Shown here: positions 1 through 8,145 of the stretch, piece by piece
How positions within the stretch are numbered: the first letter of the stretch is position 1
Layout of the letters: every line of letters begins with the position of its first letter
DNA from: an uncultured Paracoccaceae bacterium
GTDB lineage: Bacteria; Pseudomonadota; Alphaproteobacteria; Rhodobacterales; Rhodobacteraceae
Length of the DNA: 40,747 bases
Direction: 5' to 3'
NCBI GenBank assembly: GCA_937916485.1
Contig: CALFSV010000261.1
Location: forward strand, 1-40,747
The notes under the pieces: generated by a model
The model's input: only the letters and a program-made list of their open reading frames with translations
Databases searched by the model: none
Told to the model about the DNA's origin: nothing
Position numbers and translations under genes: made by a program

Positions 1-15
1 ATGGCGATCAGGCGA

Positions 16-627
16 TCAGGCGAAGACGGCCCGGGCGCGGCTCCACTTTATTCGCGTCAGCAAAAGGCCCACGATCAAGGCTGTGAAGACCACCGGCTCG
101 ATCTGAAACCCCTTGACCAGCCAGAGGTAGTGAACCGCCCCCAGCAAGGCCGCCGCATAGGTCAGCTTGTGCAGCTTGCGCCAGCCCGCCCCACCCAGTT
201 TGCGAACACTCAGGTTGTTGGAGGTCAAAGCAAGGGGGATCAGCAACAGGAAGCCCGCCATGCCGATGGTCACGTAAGGACGCTTCACGATCTCGGTCCA
301 GCCCCGCTCAAGGGTCTGCACATCCAGGATGGCAAAGACCATGAAATGAGCCAGGACAAAGCCAAAGGCTGTCAGACCGATCGCCCGACGAAACTTCATC
401 AGGTTCAGGCCCGGCCATTTGCGCAGCGGTGTCACGGCGAGCCCAAGTATCAGGAGCTTGATGGCGACATCGCCGTACAACCGTTCAAGCGTGTTAATCG
501 GTTCCGGCCCAAGCTGGTTGGACAGGCCAAGCCAGAACAGATAGGCCGCCCAGCCCAGCCCGCCCAGATAGACCAGCCAGGCGGGGACCTTGCGCAGTCC
601 GGTATTTATGCCGCCAACCACCTGCAT
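16..627 (-). CDS. msrQ: MsrQ, heme-binding membrane subunit of the MsrPQ methionine sulfoxide reductase
   Basis: The 203-residue protein is strongly hydrophobic, with about five to six membrane segments, and resembles the ferric-reductase-like MsrQ (YedZ) family. In that family MsrQ is an inner-membrane b-type heme protein that passes electrons to periplasmic MsrP. The start ATG shares one base with the TGA of msrP (TGATG), so the two genes are translationally coupled, and the msrP-msrQ order is the usual one. Length is typical for the family. The identification rests on overall character plus the msrP neighbour. The stop codon lies 16 bases from the window edge, so nothing can be said about what follows. 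Confidence 0.93.
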   Translation of the reverse strand: MQVVGGINTGLRKVPAWLVYLGGLGWAAYLFWLGLSNQLGPEPINTLERLYGDVAIKLLILGLAVTPLRKWPGLNLMKFRRAIGLTAFGFVLAHFMVFAILDVQTLERGWTEIVKRPYVTIGMAGFLLLIPLALTSNNLSVRKLGGAGWRKLHKLTYAAALLGAVHYLWLVKGFQIEPVVFTALIVGLLLTRIKWSRARAVFA

Positions 628-1529
628 CAGTAGAACTCGTTCAGATCCATGCCCTCATACAGGGATGCAACCTCAGCCTCGTAGCCGTTGAACATCAAAG
701 TGTCCTGACGGGTGGCAAAGAGACCGCCACCGATCTTGCGCTCGGATGCCTGGCTCCAGCGGGGGTGATCCACGGTCGGGTTCACGTTGCTGTAAAAGCC
801 GTACTCGCGCGGGTTGATGATGTTCCAGCTGGCGGGCGGCTCTTCTTCCACAAGGCTGATGCGGACGATCGACTTGATGGATTTGAAGCCATATTTCCAA
901 GGCACGACAAGGCGGATCGGGGCGCCGTTCTGCTTGGCCATCGGCTCACCATAGATGCCGGTGGCCAGCATGGTCAGAGGATGCATCGCCTCGTCCAGAC
1001 GCAGGCCTTCGACATAGGGGAATGGAATGACACGGCGCTGGACGCCGATCATGACATCGGGCTGAACGGTGGTTTCAAAGGCGACATACTTTGCCTCGGA
1101 CTTCACGCCGACCTTTGCGAGGATATCGGCAAGCTCGTATCCGTTCCAGGGCACGACCATCGACCAGGCCTCGACGCAGCGAAAGCGGTAGATCCGCTCT
1201 TCTTCGGTCAGACCATCAAGAAGCGAGGCAAGCGAGTATTCGCCCGGGTTGTCGACAAGACCGTCGACGGTGATCGTCCAGGGATCGATGACCATACCAC
1301 CGGCATTGCGGGCAGGATCTTCCTTGCCGGTGCCAAACTCGTAGAAATTATTGTAGGATCTGATCTCTTCCAGAGTGTTCGGCTCCAGCGCGTCTTGGGC
1401 ACGTGCACCACCGGCAGCAGCGGTCAGGCCCAGCCCGGCAGCCCCGCCCATCAACTGGCGGCGATTAAGGAACATGGACTTGGGCGTCACATCAGCCTGT
1501 GTCAGGTCGTTCTTCCAGCGATAGGCCAT
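627..1529 (-). CDS. msrP: MsrP, periplasmic molybdopterin methionine sulfoxide reductase catalytic subunit
   Basis: This 300-residue protein is the catalytic subunit that reduces methionine sulfoxide in oxidised periplasmic proteins, using a molybdopterin cofactor and electrons from MsrQ. A twin-arginine export signal is visible (R23-R24 in NRRQLMGG, then a hydrophobic stretch ending in an Ala-rich site near residue 44), consistent with folded export of a cofactor protein. Cys118 in YRFRCVEAW is the expected molybdenum ligand of the sulfite-oxidase fold. A strong Shine-Dalgarno (AGGAGG) lies five bases before the ATG. The gene is the first of a two-gene unit with msrQ. I could not identify its promoter. 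Confidence 0.96.
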   Translation of the reverse strand: MAYRWKNDLTQADVTPKSMFLNRRQLMGGAAGLGLTAAAGGARAQDALEPNTLEEIRSYNNFYEFGTGKEDPARNAGGMVIDPWTITVDGLVDNPGEYSLASLLDGLTEEERIYRFRCVEAWSMVVPWNGYELADILAKVGVKSEAKYVAFETTVQPDVMIGVQRRVIPFPYVEGLRLDEAMHPLTMLATGIYGEPMAKQNGAPIRLVVPWKYGFKSIKSIVRISLVEEEPPASWNIINPREYGFYSNVNPTVDHPRWSQASERKIGGGLFATRQDTLMFNGYEAEVASLYEGMDLNEFY

Positions 1530-1917
1530 TCAGCCCTCCTCTTGTCGGTTCTTGCCGTAATATAGAGACTTTAGCCCAGAATACGATTTCAAGGGCGTCA
1601 CGATGGTGTTCACGGACTGTAACCTAAAAATCGGCTCCGACTACGGCAGGCAAGGTCTGAAAAAGGGCTGAGGCCAAATGGACGGCAACCGGTATGACCG
1701 GCCGCTGGCCGTCTCTATTAAAGACGAAATGATCACGTCGGATGACTTCGGCTGACATAAGCGTGACTTGAAACAAGACATGCGTCTGGCTTAGCCGCGC
1801 AGGGGCGACTTTCAATGTCACTTCACGAAAATTCGATAACGATCCAAAGCACTCTGAGGGCCGTTTCACATCACGATGCCACAACGGCATTGAGATTAGA
1901 AACTTGGAGACGACACC
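1530..1917. other. 388-bp divergent intergenic region with two hairpins
   Basis: This gap separates divergent msrP and the fasciclin gene and holds no convincing ORF. A nested hairpin sits at 1681-1713: an outer GACGGC/GCCGTC stem encloses an inner CCGGT-ATG-ACCGG hairpin. A second small hairpin, ATGCC-ACAAC-GGCAT, lies at 1876-1890, about 20 bases before the fasciclin ribosome binding site. The region could hold two promoters plus a structured 5' leader or a small RNA. No sigma-70 or RpoH box with acceptable spacing was found on either strand. Confidence 0.5.
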
Positions 1918-2394
1918 ATGCTTCGCAGAACATTTGTAGCACTTGCAACCGCCTCGACACTCGCAACCGGGGCCTTTGCTGCCGGTCACTCAAAGGACAT
2001 CGTCGACACCGCAATCGACGCCGGTTCCTTTACCACTCTGGTCGCCGCTGTTCAGGCCGCCGGTCTGGTCGACACCCTGAAGGGCGAAGGCCCGTTCACC
2101 GTGTTCGCTCCCACCGATGAGGCTTTCGCAGCCCTTCCTGAAGGCACTGTCGAAGCCCTGCTTGCCGACCCCGAAGCGCTGGCCGCCATCCTCACCTACC
2201 ACGTCATCGCTGGCAAAGTGATGTCGACCGACCTGACCAATGGCATGATGGCGGCAACCGTGAACGGTGCCGACGTGACGATCATGACCGAAGGTGGTGT
2301 GATGGTGAATGATGCCAACGTCATCAGCGCCGACATCGAAGCGTCGAATGGCGTCATCCACGTCATCGACAAGGTGATCCTGCCGGCCATGTAA
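1918..2394 (+). CDS. Secreted fasciclin (FAS1) domain protein
   Basis: The 158-residue protein has a cleavable Sec signal peptide (hydrophobic core about residues 7-18, probable cleavage after AFA near residue 21). One FAS1 domain follows, recognised by [13 protein letters not shown], the [11 protein letters not shown] segment and the closing [16 protein letters not shown]1 domains are adhesion or surface-association modules, and single-domain secreted forms are common in marine alphaproteobacteria. From memory, a beta-Ig-H3/fasciclin gene is among the genes induced by singlet oxygen in R. sphaeroides. That would fit the RpoE-ChrR locus in this window, but no matching promoter is visible here. 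A GGAG ribosome binding site precedes the ATG, and a perfect palindrome lies ten bases after the stop. Confidence 0.93.
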   Translation: MLRRTFVALATASTLATGAFAAGHSKDIVDTAIDAGSFTTLVAAVQAAGLVDTLKGEGPFTVFAPTDEAFAALPEGTVEALLADPEALAAILTYHVIAGKVMSTDLTNGMMAATVNGADVTIMTEGGVMVNDANVISADIEASNGVIHVIDKVILPAM

Positions 2395-2404
2395 GGTCGT
2401 CCTG

Positions 2405-2430
2405 GTAAGGTGGGTCATGACCCACCTTAC
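2405..2430. repeat. 26-bp perfect palindrome, copy 1 (CATG centre)
   Basis: Arms GTAAGGTGGGT and ACCCACCTTAC flank a self-complementary CATG centre, so all 26 bases pair. The copy lies between the convergent fasciclin and clpB genes and is followed on the plus strand by GTTTTG, so it may also end fasciclin transcription. The same arms recur at 10649 and 39279. Confidence 0.95.
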
Positions 2431-2463
2431 GTTTTGAGGCAATCCTCCGAAAATCCTCACTGG

Positions 2464-2498
2464 AGCAGGGTGGGTCCGAGATCCGTACCCACCCTGCT
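2464..2498. terminator. Hairpin between fasciclin and clpB, probable bidirectional terminator
   Basis: A 12-bp perfect stem (AGCAGGGTGGGT with ACCCACCCTGCT) closes an 11-base loop and is followed on the plus strand by TTTG. It begins three bases beyond the clpB stop. Its inner GGTGGGT/ACCCACC core matches the palindrome 34 bases away, so it may be a relative with a longer loop. The U tract is weak on both strands. Confidence 0.55.
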
Positions 2499-2501
2499 TT
2501 G

Positions 2502-5117
2502 TCAGTGGACGACTGCGTCGTTTGGCCGGGGCCGCTGAGAACCGGACACCCGATCCCCGACGATCAGCCCATCGGCGCCCGCAGTTACGGGGACAGTGTC
2601 GCCGTCAATGACCTCGCCGGCGAGGATCATTTCGGCCAACTGGTCTTGCAAGGCCCGCTGGATAACCCGCTTGAGCGGACGGGCGCCGAAAACCGGGTCA
2701 TAGCCTTCATCCGCCAGCCACGTCAGCGCGCCTTGATCAAGGTCCAGTTTGATGTTGCGCCCTGCCAGCCGCTTTTCGAGCGCTGCCATCTGGATGGTAA
2801 CGATGCCGGTCATATCCGCCCGGGCCAGCCGGTCGAAGATGATGGTCTCGTCCAGACGGTTCAGGAACTCGGGCCGGAAGTGGGCCCGAACCGCATCCAT
2901 CACATCGCGTTTGGCCACCGAGGCATCCGCCCCTTCGGGCAACTGGCTTAGCGCCTGCGCCCCAAGGTTGGAGGTCAGCACGATCAGCGTCTGTTTGAAG
3001 TCGACGGTCCGGCCCTGCCCGTCCGTCAGCACCCCATCGTCCAACACCTGCAACAGCACGTTGAAGACATCCGGATGGGCCTTTTCAACCTCATCGAACA
3101 GGATCACCTGATAGGGCCGGCGTCGCACAGCCTCGGTCAGGACGCCGCCTTCGTCATAGCCGACATAGCCCGGAGGGGCGCCGATCAGCCGCGACACCGC
3201 GTGCTTTTCCATGAACTCCGACATGTCGATACGCACCATCGCGCCGTCATCATCGAACAGATATTCGGCCAAAGCCTTGGTCAGCTCTGTCTTGCCGACA
3301 CCGGTCGGCCCGAGGAAGAGGAAAGAGCCCAAGGGCCGCCCCTCGTCATTTAGACCGGCCCGCGCACGGCGCACCGCATTGGCGACAGCCCGGACAGCCG
3401 TGTTCTGGCCGATGACCCGCTTGTGCAGGCCTTCTTCCATGCGCAACAGCTTGTCCCGCTCGCCTTCCAGCATCCGGCTGGTTGGAATGCCCGTCCAACG
3501 CTCGACCACTTCTGCGATCTGCTCGGGGCGCACGGCCTCTTCCACCAGCAGGGCATCGCCCTCGGCCTCCGCATCCGCCAATTGACGCTCCAGCCCCGGG
3601 ATAACCCCGTAGGACAGCTCACCCGCCCTGGCGAGGTTGCCTTCACGCTTGGCAATGTCCAGTTCGGCGCGTGCCTTGTCCAGCTGCTCTTTGAGGTTAC
3701 GCCCGCCTTCCAGCCGGTCCCGCTCGGCCTGCCACTTGGCCGTCATGGCGTCGGCCTTTTCCTGCAGGTCGCCAATCTCTTTCTCGATCTTGACGAGGCG
3801 GTCCTTGGAGGCCTGGTCGTCCTCCTTCTTCAGGGCTTCCGCCTCGATCTGCATCTGCAAAAGCTGGCGGTCGAGGGCGTCCAGCTCTTCTGGCTTGCTG
3901 TCCACTTCCATCCGCAAGCGGCTGGCGGCCTCGTCCATCAGGTCGATGGCCTTATCGGGCAGAAAGCGGTCCGTGATGTAGCGGTGTGACAGGGTGGCCG
4001 CACTAACAAGGGCGCTGTCGCTGATGCGGACACCGTGGTGAAGCTCGTACTTTTCCTTGATGCCCCGCAGGATCGAGATCGTGTCCTCGACCGTCGGTTC
4101 CTCGACCATGATCGGCTGGAACCGGCGGGCCAGGGCTGCGTCTTTTTCCACGTACTTGCGGTATTCATCCAGGGTGGTGGCCCCAACGCAGTGCAATTCG
4201 CCCCGCGCCAGCGCTGGTTTGATCAGGTTGGCAGCGTCCATCGCCCCATCGGCCTTGCCCGCCCCCACAAGGGTGTGCATCTCGTCGATGAAAAGAATGA
4301 TCTCGCCTGCCGCAGCCGTAATTTCGTTCAACACAGCCTTGAGCCGTTCTTCGAACTCGCCCCGATACTTCGCCCCGGCGATCAAGGCGCCCATGTCGAG
4401 TGCCATCAGCTTTTTGTTGCGCAGGCTTTCCGGCACGTCACCGTCGATGATGCGCAGGGCGAGGCCTTCGGCGATGGCGGTCTTGCCGACGCCGGGTTCC
4501 CCAATCAGGACAGGGTTGTTCTTGGTCCGGCGCGAAAGGACCTGCATGGAGCGGCGGATTTCCTCGTCCCGGCCGATGATCGGGTCAATCTTGCCTTGCT
4601 CGGCGGCCTCGGTCAGGTCGCGGGCGTATTTCTTCAGGGCGTCATACCCCTCTTCGGCGGTCGCGCTGTCGGCGGTGCGGCCCTTGCGGACCTCGTTGAT
4701 CGCGCTGTTCAGCCCCTGGGCGGTCACCTTGCCTGCGTCCAATGCATCCTTGGCCTTGGACTTGACCATGGCGAGGGCCATCAGGACCCGCTCTACCGGG
4801 ACAAAGCTGTCCCCGGCCTTGGTCGACAGCTTTTCAGCCTCGTCCAGAACCTTGCCCGTGGCGCTGTCCAGATAGACCTGGCCCGCATCGCCGGTCACTT
4901 TGGGCTGTTTGGCTACGGCCAGCTCGACGGCCTCGCGCACGGCATTGGCGTTCGCGCCAGCAGCGTTGATCAGATTGGCGGCAAGGCCCTGATCATCGTC
5001 CATCAATGCCTTGAGAAGGTGTTCGGGGGCCAGCCTTTGGTGGCTCTCGCGCATTGCGATCGTCTGGGCGGCCTGAATGAAACCGCGCGACCGCTCAGTG
5101 AACTTTTCCAGGTTCAT
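2502..5117 (-). CDS. clpB: ClpB protein disaggregase (Hsp100)
   Basis: ClpB is the hexameric AAA+ disaggregase that works with DnaK to rescue aggregated proteins. The chosen ATG at 5117 gives 871 residues, close to the usual length. It begins with the canonical N-domain ([13 protein letters not shown]) and has AAGGAG six bases upstream. The open frame runs upstream to 5648, but that part has no family similarity and crosses the promoter. Seen in order: Clp N domain (1-145), first AAA module with Walker A GEPGVGKT at 206-213, a long charged coiled-coil M domain (about 410-530), and a second AAA module with Walker A GPTGVGKT near residue 610. The C-terminal tail is proline/arginine-rich and ends without anything unusual. 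Confidence 0.98.
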   Translation of the reverse strand: MNLEKFTERSRGFIQAAQTIAMRESHQRLAPEHLLKALMDDDQGLAANLINAAGANANAVREAVELAVAKQPKVTGDAGQVYLDSATGKVLDEAEKLSTKAGDSFVPVERVLMALAMVKSKAKDALDAGKVTAQGLNSAINEVRKGRTADSATAEEGYDALKKYARDLTEAAEQGKIDPIIGRDEEIRRSMQVLSRRTKNNPVLIGEPGVGKTAIAEGLALRIIDGDVPESLRNKKLMALDMGALIAGAKYRGEFEERLKAVLNEITAAAGEIILFIDEMHTLVGAGKADGAMDAANLIKPALARGELHCVGATTLDEYRKYVEKDAALARRFQPIMVEEPTVEDTISILRGIKEKYELHHGVRISDSALVSAATLSHRYITDRFLPDKAIDLMDEAASRLRMEVDSKPEELDALDRQLLQMQIEAEALKKEDDQASKDRLVKIEKEIGDLQEKADAMTAKWQAERDRLEGGRNLKEQLDKARAELDIAKREGNLARAGELSYGVIPGLERQLADAEAEGDALLVEEAVRPEQIAEVVERWTGIPTSRMLEGERDKLLRMEEGLHKRVIGQNTAVRAVANAVRRARAGLNDEGRPLGSFLFLGPTGVGKTELTKALAEYLFDDDGAMVRIDMSEFMEKHAVSRLIGAPPGYVGYDEGGVLTEAVRRRPYQVILFDEVEKAHPDVFNVLLQVLDDGVLTDGQGRTVDFKQTLIVLTSNLGAQALSQLPEGADASVAKRDVMDAVRAHFRPEFLNRLDETIIFDRLARADMTGIVTIQMAALEKRLAGRNIKLDLDQGALTWLADEGYDPVFGARPLKRVIQRALQDQLAEMILAGEVIDGDTVPVTAGADGLIVGDRVSGSQRPRPNDAVVH

Positions 5118-5195
5118 GGTCGTCTCCTTTTCTGCAAGCACCCGGTCGTCCGGACGCCCGCTTTTGCGGCGCGTCCCCCACTGGGCCTCAAAACA

Positions 5196-5225
5196 TAAAT
5201 GGGTCCGGATCGGTCCGATCACAAG
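5196..5225 (-). promoter_or_regulatory. Candidate RpoH (sigma-32) promoter of clpB
   Basis: Reading toward clpB, CTTGTGA is followed after 15 bases by CCCATTTA. This matches the heat-shock sigma pattern CTTGAA-N13-17-CCCCATNT in core positions. It lies about 80 bases before the clpB start, and clpB is a classic RpoH target. The spacer contains a tandem GGTCCG-ATC repeat. Confidence 0.6.
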
Positions 5226-5366
5226 AGCGTGCGTGCGAATTCTCACACAGTCCCGCGAAAGCCCCCGACGGGACCGGACCAAGGCGCGGCCGACACCATG
5301 GCTGACCCCGACACTTGCCGCCCCTGCCCCCATCGTATAGCGATCGCCCAGCAAATGGAGGCCCCG

Positions 5367-6098
5367 ATGCTTGAGACCAAAGGTTCCGACGACCGCCTGA
5401 TCGTGGCGATTGACCTGCCCGATGCCTACTCTGGCCTGAAACTGGCCGAGCAGCTGGGCGATGCTGTCAGCTTTTACAAAATCGGGCTGGGTATGCTGAC
5501 CGGCGGCGGCCTTGCCCTTGCCAATGAGCTGAAGGGCGATCTTGGCAAGCGCATCTTCCTCGACATGAAGCTTTTTGACATCGGGGCGACGGTCGCGGCG
5601 GCGGTCAGGGGGCTGGCCCAATTCGACCTCGACTTTCTGACGGTTCATGGCGATCCGAATGTGGTCCGGGCCGCCCGCGACGGGGCTGGCGGATCAGATA
5701 TGAAGATCCTTGCCGTCACCGTCCTCACATCGCTTGATCGGGCGGATCTGGACCTGGCCCTCTACAAACCGGGAAGCCTGACAGATCTGGTTCAGGAACG
5801 CGCAGCCCTTGCGCTGACCAATGGCGCCGACGGGATCATCTGCTCCCCCCACGAGGCCGCTCTTGTCCGGGCCCTGCCCGAGGCTGAAGGCAAGCTGATT
5901 GTCACCCCCGGCGTCCGTCCGGTGGGCAGCGATGCCGGCGATCAAAAGCGGATAATGACACCGGCACAGGCCATTGCGGCGGGGGCTGACCACGTTGTCG
6001 TGGGCCGGCCTGTCTGGCAGGCCAGCGATCCAAAGGCGGCCGCGATGGCCATCCTGAATGAGATGAACGCCCCGCAGGCCCAGCAGCCAAACGCCTGA
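5367..6098 (+). CDS. pyrF: Orotidine 5'-phosphate decarboxylase
   Basis: This enzyme converts OMP to UMP, the last step of de novo pyrimidine synthesis. The 243-residue length is normal. The signature D-x-K-x-x-D is present as DMKLFD (D66, K68, D71) and the strand with the substrate-binding Asp is VAID (D15). The phosphate-loop region GVRPVGSDAGDQKR and the C-terminal VVGRPVW are also visible. The start at 5367 is chosen because GGAGG lies five bases upstream. An in-frame ATG at 5355 overlaps that ribosome site and is less likely. The gene is divergent from clpB across a 249-bp gap. Confidence 0.97.
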   Translation: MLETKGSDDRLIVAIDLPDAYSGLKLAEQLGDAVSFYKIGLGMLTGGGLALANELKGDLGKRIFLDMKLFDIGATVAAAVRGLAQFDLDFLTVHGDPNVVRAARDGAGGSDMKILAVTVLTSLDRADLDLALYKPGSLTDLVQERAALALTNGADGIICSPHEAALVRALPEAEGKLIVTPGVRPVGSDAGDQKRIMTPAQAIAAGADHVVVGRPVWQASDPKAAAMAILNEMNAPQAQQPNA

Positions 6099-6142
6099 TC
6101 CGGGCATGACCCGCGACACCTTTGGCCCGGCGGGCTAATGGT

Positions 6143-6424
6143 CTAGTCGTCGTTGATGTCCTTGGTCCAGACCTTGACCTGCCCCGGCCGCAGCCCGACC
6201 AAAAGCCGCAGCAATATATAGGCCAGCAGCGAAAACGAGGCGAAGAGGACCAGCGTCCAGCCCCAGCTTATGCTGAACAGGCCCAGCGCCAGCAGGATCG
6301 CCATGGCAAAGGCACCAAGGGCAAATCCGAGGAATATGAACGCCGGAAGCAGCATTTCAAGAATACCCAGCACCAGCGCGAAGGCCATCCACGCCCACCA
6401 GGTCGCCCAGAGTGCGCTGATCAT
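6143..6424 (-). CDS. NfeD-family short membrane protein
   Basis: The 93-residue protein has about three membrane helices (roughly residues 8-27, 30-50 and 55-76) and a short polar tail. It matches the short NfeD type that partners SPFH/stomatin proteins, like E. coli YbbK (QmcA partner). Its ATG shares one base with the TGA of the upstream SPFH gene, so the pair is translationally coupled. The soluble OB-fold domain of longer NfeD proteins is largely missing here, which is common for this class. The function is probably in membrane microdomain organisation or quality control. The exact role is unknown. Confidence 0.85.
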   Translation of the reverse strand: MISALWATWWAWMAFALVLGILEMLLPAFIFLGFALGAFAMAILLALGLFSISWGWTLVLFASFSLLAYILLRLLVGLRPGQVKVWTKDINDD

Positions 6425-7317
6425 CAGCCCCGCCCCTTCAGCATGTTGAACGCATCGCCAAAGGCCTCAAGCGCGTTGGCGGGGACGATGATCGTCTGGT
6501 TGCCCTGCCCTGCCCCAAGCTTGTTGAGCGCATCCACCTGTTTGAGCGCGACCTGATACTGGGCCGCTGCCAGCCCGTTTTCGGCAATGGCAACCGCGAC
6601 AACCTGGGTGGCATAAGCCTCGGCATCCGCAAGCACGCGACGGGCCTTCGCCTCTTGCTCGGCGGCATAAAGGTCGGCGTCGGCCTGAAGCTCCACCGCG
6701 CGCTTGCGCCCTTCGGCCTCTGTCACCTGAGCGCGGCGGGCCCGTTCGGCGTTCAGCTGCTGCAACATGGCGTTGCGGGTCTGCTGATCGAGGTTAACGT
6801 CAAGGATTTCGGCCCGCGTCACCTCGATCCCCCAATCGTCCACCTGATTTGCCACCTGCGAGCGGACGGCATCAATCAGGCTGGACCGGTTGGCCTGCAC
6901 CTGGTCCAGCTCCATCCGGCCAATCTCGGACCGGACGATCCCTGCCACGGTGGTCGAGATGGCGGCGTCGACGTCGCGGATGCGGTAGACGGTCTTTTCC
7001 GGTTCGATTATCCGGTAGAACACGCTGGTCTCGACCGCGACAAGCACGTTGTCAGAGGTGATCGCGTCCTGCGTCATCGACGGAAGCTGACGTTCGAGAA
7101 TGGAAATCTTGTGGGCGATCCGGTCCAGGAACGGCACGATCAGGTTGATCCCCGGCCCAAGCACCGCCCGCAATCGCCCAAACCGTTCGACCACATGTTT
7201 TTCAGACTGGGGCACGATACGCACGCCAAGCGAAATCGTGACGATGATAAAGACGGCAAGAAGGATAAGGACGATATTGCCCCCGACGAGTTCGACCAAC
7301 AGCGCTTCAAAATCCAT
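6424..7317 (-). CDS. SPFH/Band-7 (stomatin-like, QmcA-type) membrane protein
   Basis: The 297-residue protein has an N-terminal membrane anchor (about residues 13-31) and then an SPFH domain (VPQSEKHVVERFGR... through the ILDVNLD segment). An Ala/Glu-rich helical region (EAEGRKRAVELQADADLYAAEQEAKARR) and a C-terminal ALEAFGDAF segment follow. This is the QmcA/stomatin pattern; such proteins form large oligomeric rings on the inner membrane and act with NfeD proteins and proteases. The start at 7317 is preferred over the upstream one at 7347 because AAGGA lies eight bases before it and it places the anchor at the N-terminus. It is co-transcribed with the NfeD gene. Confidence 0.95.
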   Translation of the reverse strand: MDFEALLVELVGGNIVLILLAVFIIVTISLGVRIVPQSEKHVVERFGRLRAVLGPGINLIVPFLDRIAHKISILERQLPSMTQDAITSDNVLVAVETSVFYRIIEPEKTVYRIRDVDAAISTTVAGIVRSEIGRMELDQVQANRSSLIDAVRSQVANQVDDWGIEVTRAEILDVNLDQQTRNAMLQQLNAERARRAQVTEAEGRKRAVELQADADLYAAEQEAKARRVLADAEAYATQVVAVAIAENGLAAAQYQVALKQVDALNKLGAGQGNQTIIVPANALEAFGDAFNMLKGRG

Positions 7318-7401
7318 AACGGGTATCCTTGGGAGGTGTGACCGCAAGATATGCGAAGGACACGGCGAAACCTAGCGTAAAAGGCCAAGGCTGCGCGGAT
7401 G

Positions 7402-7707
7402 TCAGGCCAGAACGATGTGTTGGGGCGTGATCTTTGGCATCCGGGCGATGTCCCCCGCCACTTCCATTTCCAGCTTCACCGCCATCATGTGCCACCCCAG
7501 CTTACCCAGACGCGCGGCCTCATCCTCGGTCAGGCGCTCGGCCAGTGCGTCTTTCAGGCTGGCCATGGGGTAGCCCTCTGGGCCGGCGTCCCTGACAATA
7601 CTCAGGATGTGGCCCCGCAAGAGGTCAAACTTCCAGGTCGGGATGCGGGTCACGCCGGACTTGCCGGCAGTCGGCGTGCGACACACTGTTCTTGGTTCAT
7701 CTGTCAT
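7402..7707 (-). CDS. Small cytoplasmic protein, DUF6958-like
   Basis: The 101-residue protein has no signal peptide or membrane segment. Its middle (WKFDLLRGHILSIV, then GYPMASLKDAL) and the segment LGWHMMAVKLEMEVAG followed by IARMPK resemble the DUF6958 pattern as I remember it, a small winged-helix-like fold with a conserved K.GW...AV.L..E..G motif. The family assignment is tentative and no function is known. The gene starts four bases after the stop of the Nudix gene, so it is likely the last cistron of a BNR-Nudix-DUF6958 unit. Confidence 0.7.
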   Translation of the reverse strand: MTDEPRTVCRTPTAGKSGVTRIPTWKFDLLRGHILSIVRDAGPEGYPMASLKDALAERLTEDEAARLGKLGWHMMAVKLEMEVAGDIARMPKITPQHIVLA

Positions 7708-7710
7708 GGA

Positions 7711-8145
7711 TCAAGCCTGCAGCCCCCCGCCCGATTCGTAAAGCCAGAGCCGAAGTTTAGCCACCAGCGAAGGAACCGCATCCGGCAGGGCCACAAAGTC
7801 GTCCGGGTGCATCAAGGTCCATCTCTGGCCCTCATCGCCAAAGCAAATGTCCCCCTCGGTCCCGGCCGGATAGCGCAGGACATAAAACCAGGTGAAGGCG
7901 GCAGACCCTTCTTGCCGGGGCAAACGCCGCGCCCAAAGGCATTGGGCTGCGTGAGCGTCGAGGCCGACTTCTTCGTGCATTTCGCGTGCCAGCGTTTCAA
8001 AACCCGTCTCACCCGGCTCACGCCCCCCGCCGGGGAAATCCCAGTTTGCCGGGAACGGGATATCGGGCTTATCGTCGCGCAGGATGACCAGCAGATGCGC
8101 CCCGATAAAGACGGCGGCCTTTGCGCCGTCGAACGGTTCATCCAC
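7711..8145 (-). CDS. Nudix hydrolase
   Basis: A complete Nudix box is visible at residues 40-62: G-x5-E-x7-REMHEEVGL with E46, R54, E55, E58 and E59. This is the metal site for cleaving nucleoside diphosphates linked to another moiety. The substrate cannot be read from the sequence; MutT-like sanitation is one option. The open frame extends upstream to 8334 inside the BNR gene in another frame. The likely start is the GTG at 8145, which overlaps the BNR stop by eight bases and gives 144 residues, a typical length. Translation probably depends on ribosomes finishing the upstream gene. No strong ribosome binding site is visible. Confidence 0.88.
   Translation of the reverse strand: MDEPFDGAKAAVFIGAHLLVILRDDKPDIPFPANWDFPGGGREPGETGFETLAREMHEEVGLDAHAAQCLWARRLPRQEGSAAFTWFYVLRYPAGTEGDICFGDEGQRWTLMHPDDFVALPDAVPSLVAKLRLWLYESGGGLQA

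Noticed and set aside
1..633. 210-codon open frame at the window start on the plus strand
   Set aside because: Antisense to msrQ, which is coupled to msrP and has the expected membrane helices.
1530..1620. RpoH-like promoter for msrPQ (CTTGAA and CTATAT)
   Set aside because: The two boxes are 22 bases apart, too far for RpoH, and a sigma-70 reading also fails on spacing.
4035..5198. 387-codon open frame on the plus strand
   Set aside because: Antisense to clpB with no recognisable domain.
5118..5648. Upstream extension of clpB by 177 codons
   Set aside because: It passes through the promoter and the pyrF gene and does not resemble the ClpB N-domain, which begins at MNLEKF with a good ribosome site.
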